A stretch of DNA of 64,000 nucleotides from the NCBI GenBank assembly GCA_013398955.1, contig VWPU01005244.1, positions 62,001 to 126,000 on the forward strand, given 5' to 3'. A program made the translations under genes and the position numbers. Position 1 is the first letter of the stretch. The number at the start of each line of letters is the position of its first letter. The DNA comes from Callaeas wilsoni. Its lineage: Eukaryota > Chordata > Aves > Passeriformes > Callaeidae. Of the stretch, positions 61,501 to 64,000 are shown piece after piece. The notes under the pieces are model-generated. The model did no database searches. It saw only the letters and a list, made by a program, of their open reading frames with translations, and was not told the origin of the DNA.

Positions 61501-64000
61501 AAATCTGACATGTTACAATGACAGAGTGTTTATGACTCACAATCACCACCTCCGCCACCAGCACTGCTGTATTTAGAAGCAGCAGGCAGCAGAGTGAAAT
61601 AGGCAGCCCTGAAGTTTCACATCAGGATAAAAGTAGCTAAATTCTTACTAAATGGGGATTAGATATTAATGAAGAAAAAAGATGGTGGATTTCCAGGACT
61701 ATGGCTCAAGGGAACACTCTCCTATTTCACTGAGCCTTGTAGTTGTGTCTAAGTTCAGATTGCAGTTTAGATATAAACAGATGAAGACCTTAGGGATGAA
61801 ATATAAACATTCCCAAGTTCTTACAGTTCTAAATTAGGTGCGGTTCCAAGAACATGGGTTTTGGTCCTAGCACTGTTTACATTTGATTTTTATGTGTCAA
61901 GGAGTACTTATTCAAAGGTGGAAAAAACTAAACCAGGAAGGCTTGTCTCGTTAAATCTGTACATTAGAGGTGCCTCACAGCATGCAATGATTAATTGGGT
62001 CTTAGAGGAGACATTTATACTCCCCCAAATGGAAAACTTTTAAAGGTCCAAGAACACACTCTTCTGCATGCAGAAAGGATGAATAGGTTATAGTCAGCTC
62101 TCAGTGTCCTGCAAGATTTCTAGAAAAATGTAGCATAGCAAATCTGTGTTATTATTGCAGTACGGTGAAGTAGAGGAAATGTCACTTCTAAGCCTCAGAA
62201 AAGACTATCAAAACCACTATTTACAAGTTCCTTTTTATTCATAGCCATGTAAAGCCTTTAGCATCAGTTTGGACTAGCCTTTGTAACCTTTTCCCTGCGC
62301 TCTCTCTTATTTTAACTCCTAACTCCCGTGCCAAAATTCCTGCAGTCATATGTTACCTATTGAGCTAAATTAATTTCCAGCCACAGAAGCTTCTAGTAGC
62401 AAGAATTGCTTGGCACCCCAGGCAAGCCACGAACCAGGGATGTGTCAGCAGGACCAGGGCCCTTCCCAGGGCAGAGGGTGAAGGTGGATCCTTGAGCACG
62501 CTGACAGGCAGGTGTGGATCTCCAGGGAGTCACTCCCTGAAGGCGAAGCTCAGGGATTTACAGGGGTCTGTCACACACACAGCCCCATCACGATCCTGCC
62601 AAACTTCAGGAGAAGCAGGGAGGGTGAATTGACCCCTATGGGATGCACAGGCCCTGCTCCACCTGAGTGCAACAAATAGTTTTGTGGTTTGATTGATTGC
62701 AACCAAAGCAGGGACCTGCAGGAGGGGTTGTGTCACCTGAGTTAAGAATTAGAATGAACAGAACAAACGTACTAAATTACACGTCTGTCCAATGAATGTG
62801 GAAGCCTTTGTAAAGGAAGGAGAAGTTTTACACTGGTGTGATGCCAGCTCAGGATTTAGCCAGCGTGATGGCCCAGTTTGACCTAAACGACTTATCCAGT
62901 TTACCTGTAGCTTTGCTGGTTTGCTCTAGCAAATCCTAAATATAAGGGTTTTTTCCCCCTTGCTTTTTGCACATATTAAGCTTCTGTTTGTGTAAATAAC
63001 CATCTTATATAATAGACTGTGAAATATTGTAGTATAAAGATGTATTTGACACTTTTTCTTGATTTTGTTCCTCACCCAAAATATAACCACTCAGACATGT
63101 TTTTGGAATGACGCACATTTAGGCGGAAAAATTATTTTAGAAATATGCTGAGCGTGTTGGCATTATTTCTTTTTGGATCCCTCTGGTTGTAAGCAAACTA
63201 TCATTGTGAGCTCCATTGGGCAAAAGAACTGTAACTACCACTGTGTAAAATATGTGTGTTTGAACTCTTGGTTAAATATTTTAATGTTAGCTTAGGTCTT
63301 TTCCAGTTGCCATAATTTTAGATAAAGAAATTTGTGAAACACTAGGATGAACAGTAAGACAGTCCAAATGTTTTCTTCTTATTTATCAGCTATGCACATT
63401 CTTACCACAGTTACTCAAATTTTTAAATCTTTCATGGCTATTGGTAAGATTCCAGGAGGTTTGCTAGCCTTGAAATGGAAAAAAAATCCACAATGCCAAG
63501 AAAATGTAGCCCAATCTGCATTTAAAACAACTATAGTTAAATATTTAAAGGTTTTTCTGTACCTCTGCAGAGCATTTTGCAGCTTATCCTTAAATTTAGA
63601 AGTCCTGGATTGCCTCGCTTTGATCATTTCCTCTCTGTTGTCTTGTACTTTGGTCACCTTACCAGTAGATCAATAATTTCACTGTTTTATACCACATTGC
63701 CTTTTTCAATCCAAATTTTTTAAATTGGTAACTCAGCGGAATTCTATTTAAACAGTAATTTCCAGGGATTTTGGAAGAGGAGTGGGCAACTTTTACCTCA
63801 GCCAACCCTGTTATAGACCGTGCCTCATTTGTAGTCTTTAAGTCAGCCAAGTGCATCTTGGAGGTGCTATCATATCTTTACCTATAAGCTTTCTTTATAA
63901 TTGAAACACAGAAATTCCTAGCTCAAAACATGGAATTTGAAAGCCCATCTTCCATTTAAATCTTAAACCAAGTAGCTTAAAATGTACCAGGTACATTTAT
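58506..64000. other. Long unique AT-rich non-coding stretch to the window end
   Basis: No gene or recognised transposon. T-rich low-complexity patch at about 59267-59297. Perfect palindrome at 60510-60525. 62.4-62.74 kb is GC-balanced. A 109-codon plus frame and an 80-codon minus frame overlap at 63.35-63.68 kb without recognised features. Diverged CR1 sequence might extend past 58.5 kb but cannot be supported. Confidence 0.45.
60510..60525. repeat. Perfect 16-bp palindrome with POU-like halves
   Basis: ATGCAATATATTGCAT equals its own reverse complement. Each half begins ATGCAAT, close to the octamer core ATGCAAAT bound by POU factors, and the TTGC/GCAA halves also resemble C/EBP half-sites. 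It sits alone in AT-rich sequence. Confidence 0.8.

Noticed and set aside
1..64000. tRNA, rRNA, snRNA and well-known microRNA genes
   Set aside because: I looked for B-box-like words, U6 and 5S signatures and common mature microRNA seeds in context and saw none; a covariance-model search would be decisive.

Overview
The window reads as vertebrate nuclear DNA, most likely from a bird. The main evidence is five interspersed fragments matching the 3' end of avian CR1 retrotransposons (about 16.6, 34.0, 38.5, 46.1 and 49.6 kb) and a degenerate solo LTR of a retroviral family that is common in bird genomes (about 35.0-35.3 kb). The rest fits: AT-rich sequence, CpG depletion except in a few small clusters, simple repeats, and no compact operons, ribosome binding sites or long ORFs. 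The species cannot be told from this sequence. Bird is an inference from repeat families recognised by eye.

No protein-coding gene, tRNA, rRNA or known microRNA could be recognised. The longest open frames (about 120-190 codons) are what chance gives in 64 kb read in six frames. The longest lies antisense through an old CR1 copy, and the second longest lies in a GC-rich block. The window is best described as intergenic or deep-intronic DNA, a gene desert or a very long intron.

Layout. 1-16.6 kb: unique AT-rich DNA with a GC-richer stretch at 6.5-9.3 kb, a G-quadruplex motif at 8.67 kb, a 12-bp-arm hairpin at 9.59 kb and a purine/pyrimidine alternating tract with two CACGTG E-boxes at 10.47 kb. 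16.6-26 kb: one CR1 fragment, a TTTTA microsatellite at 19.26 kb, and otherwise unique sequence. 25.5-26.35 kb: a small CpG-island-like block with a possible minus-strand exon. 26.4-34 kb: unique sequence with a very AT-rich, enhancer-like stretch at 30.2-30.7 kb. 34-38.7 kb: two CR1 fragments around a solo LTR that has lost its promoter part. 38.7-50.2 kb: a CpG-enriched island at 42.7-43.25 kb, a TATC-type microsatellite, a diverged tandem duplication of about 95 bp, two more CR1 fragments and a nearly pure A/T block. 50.2-64 kb: an older CR1 copy in the opposite orientation, a possible second ancient CR1, two more CpG clusters (55.6 and 57.2 kb) and a 16-bp palindrome.

The points most worth following are the CpG-rich block at 26.0-26.35 kb (a possible unannotated promoter or signal-peptide exon), the CpG clusters at 42.8 and 57.2 kb, and the rearranged LTR. 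Nothing here amounts to a clear new system; no genes were found that could be said to work together.
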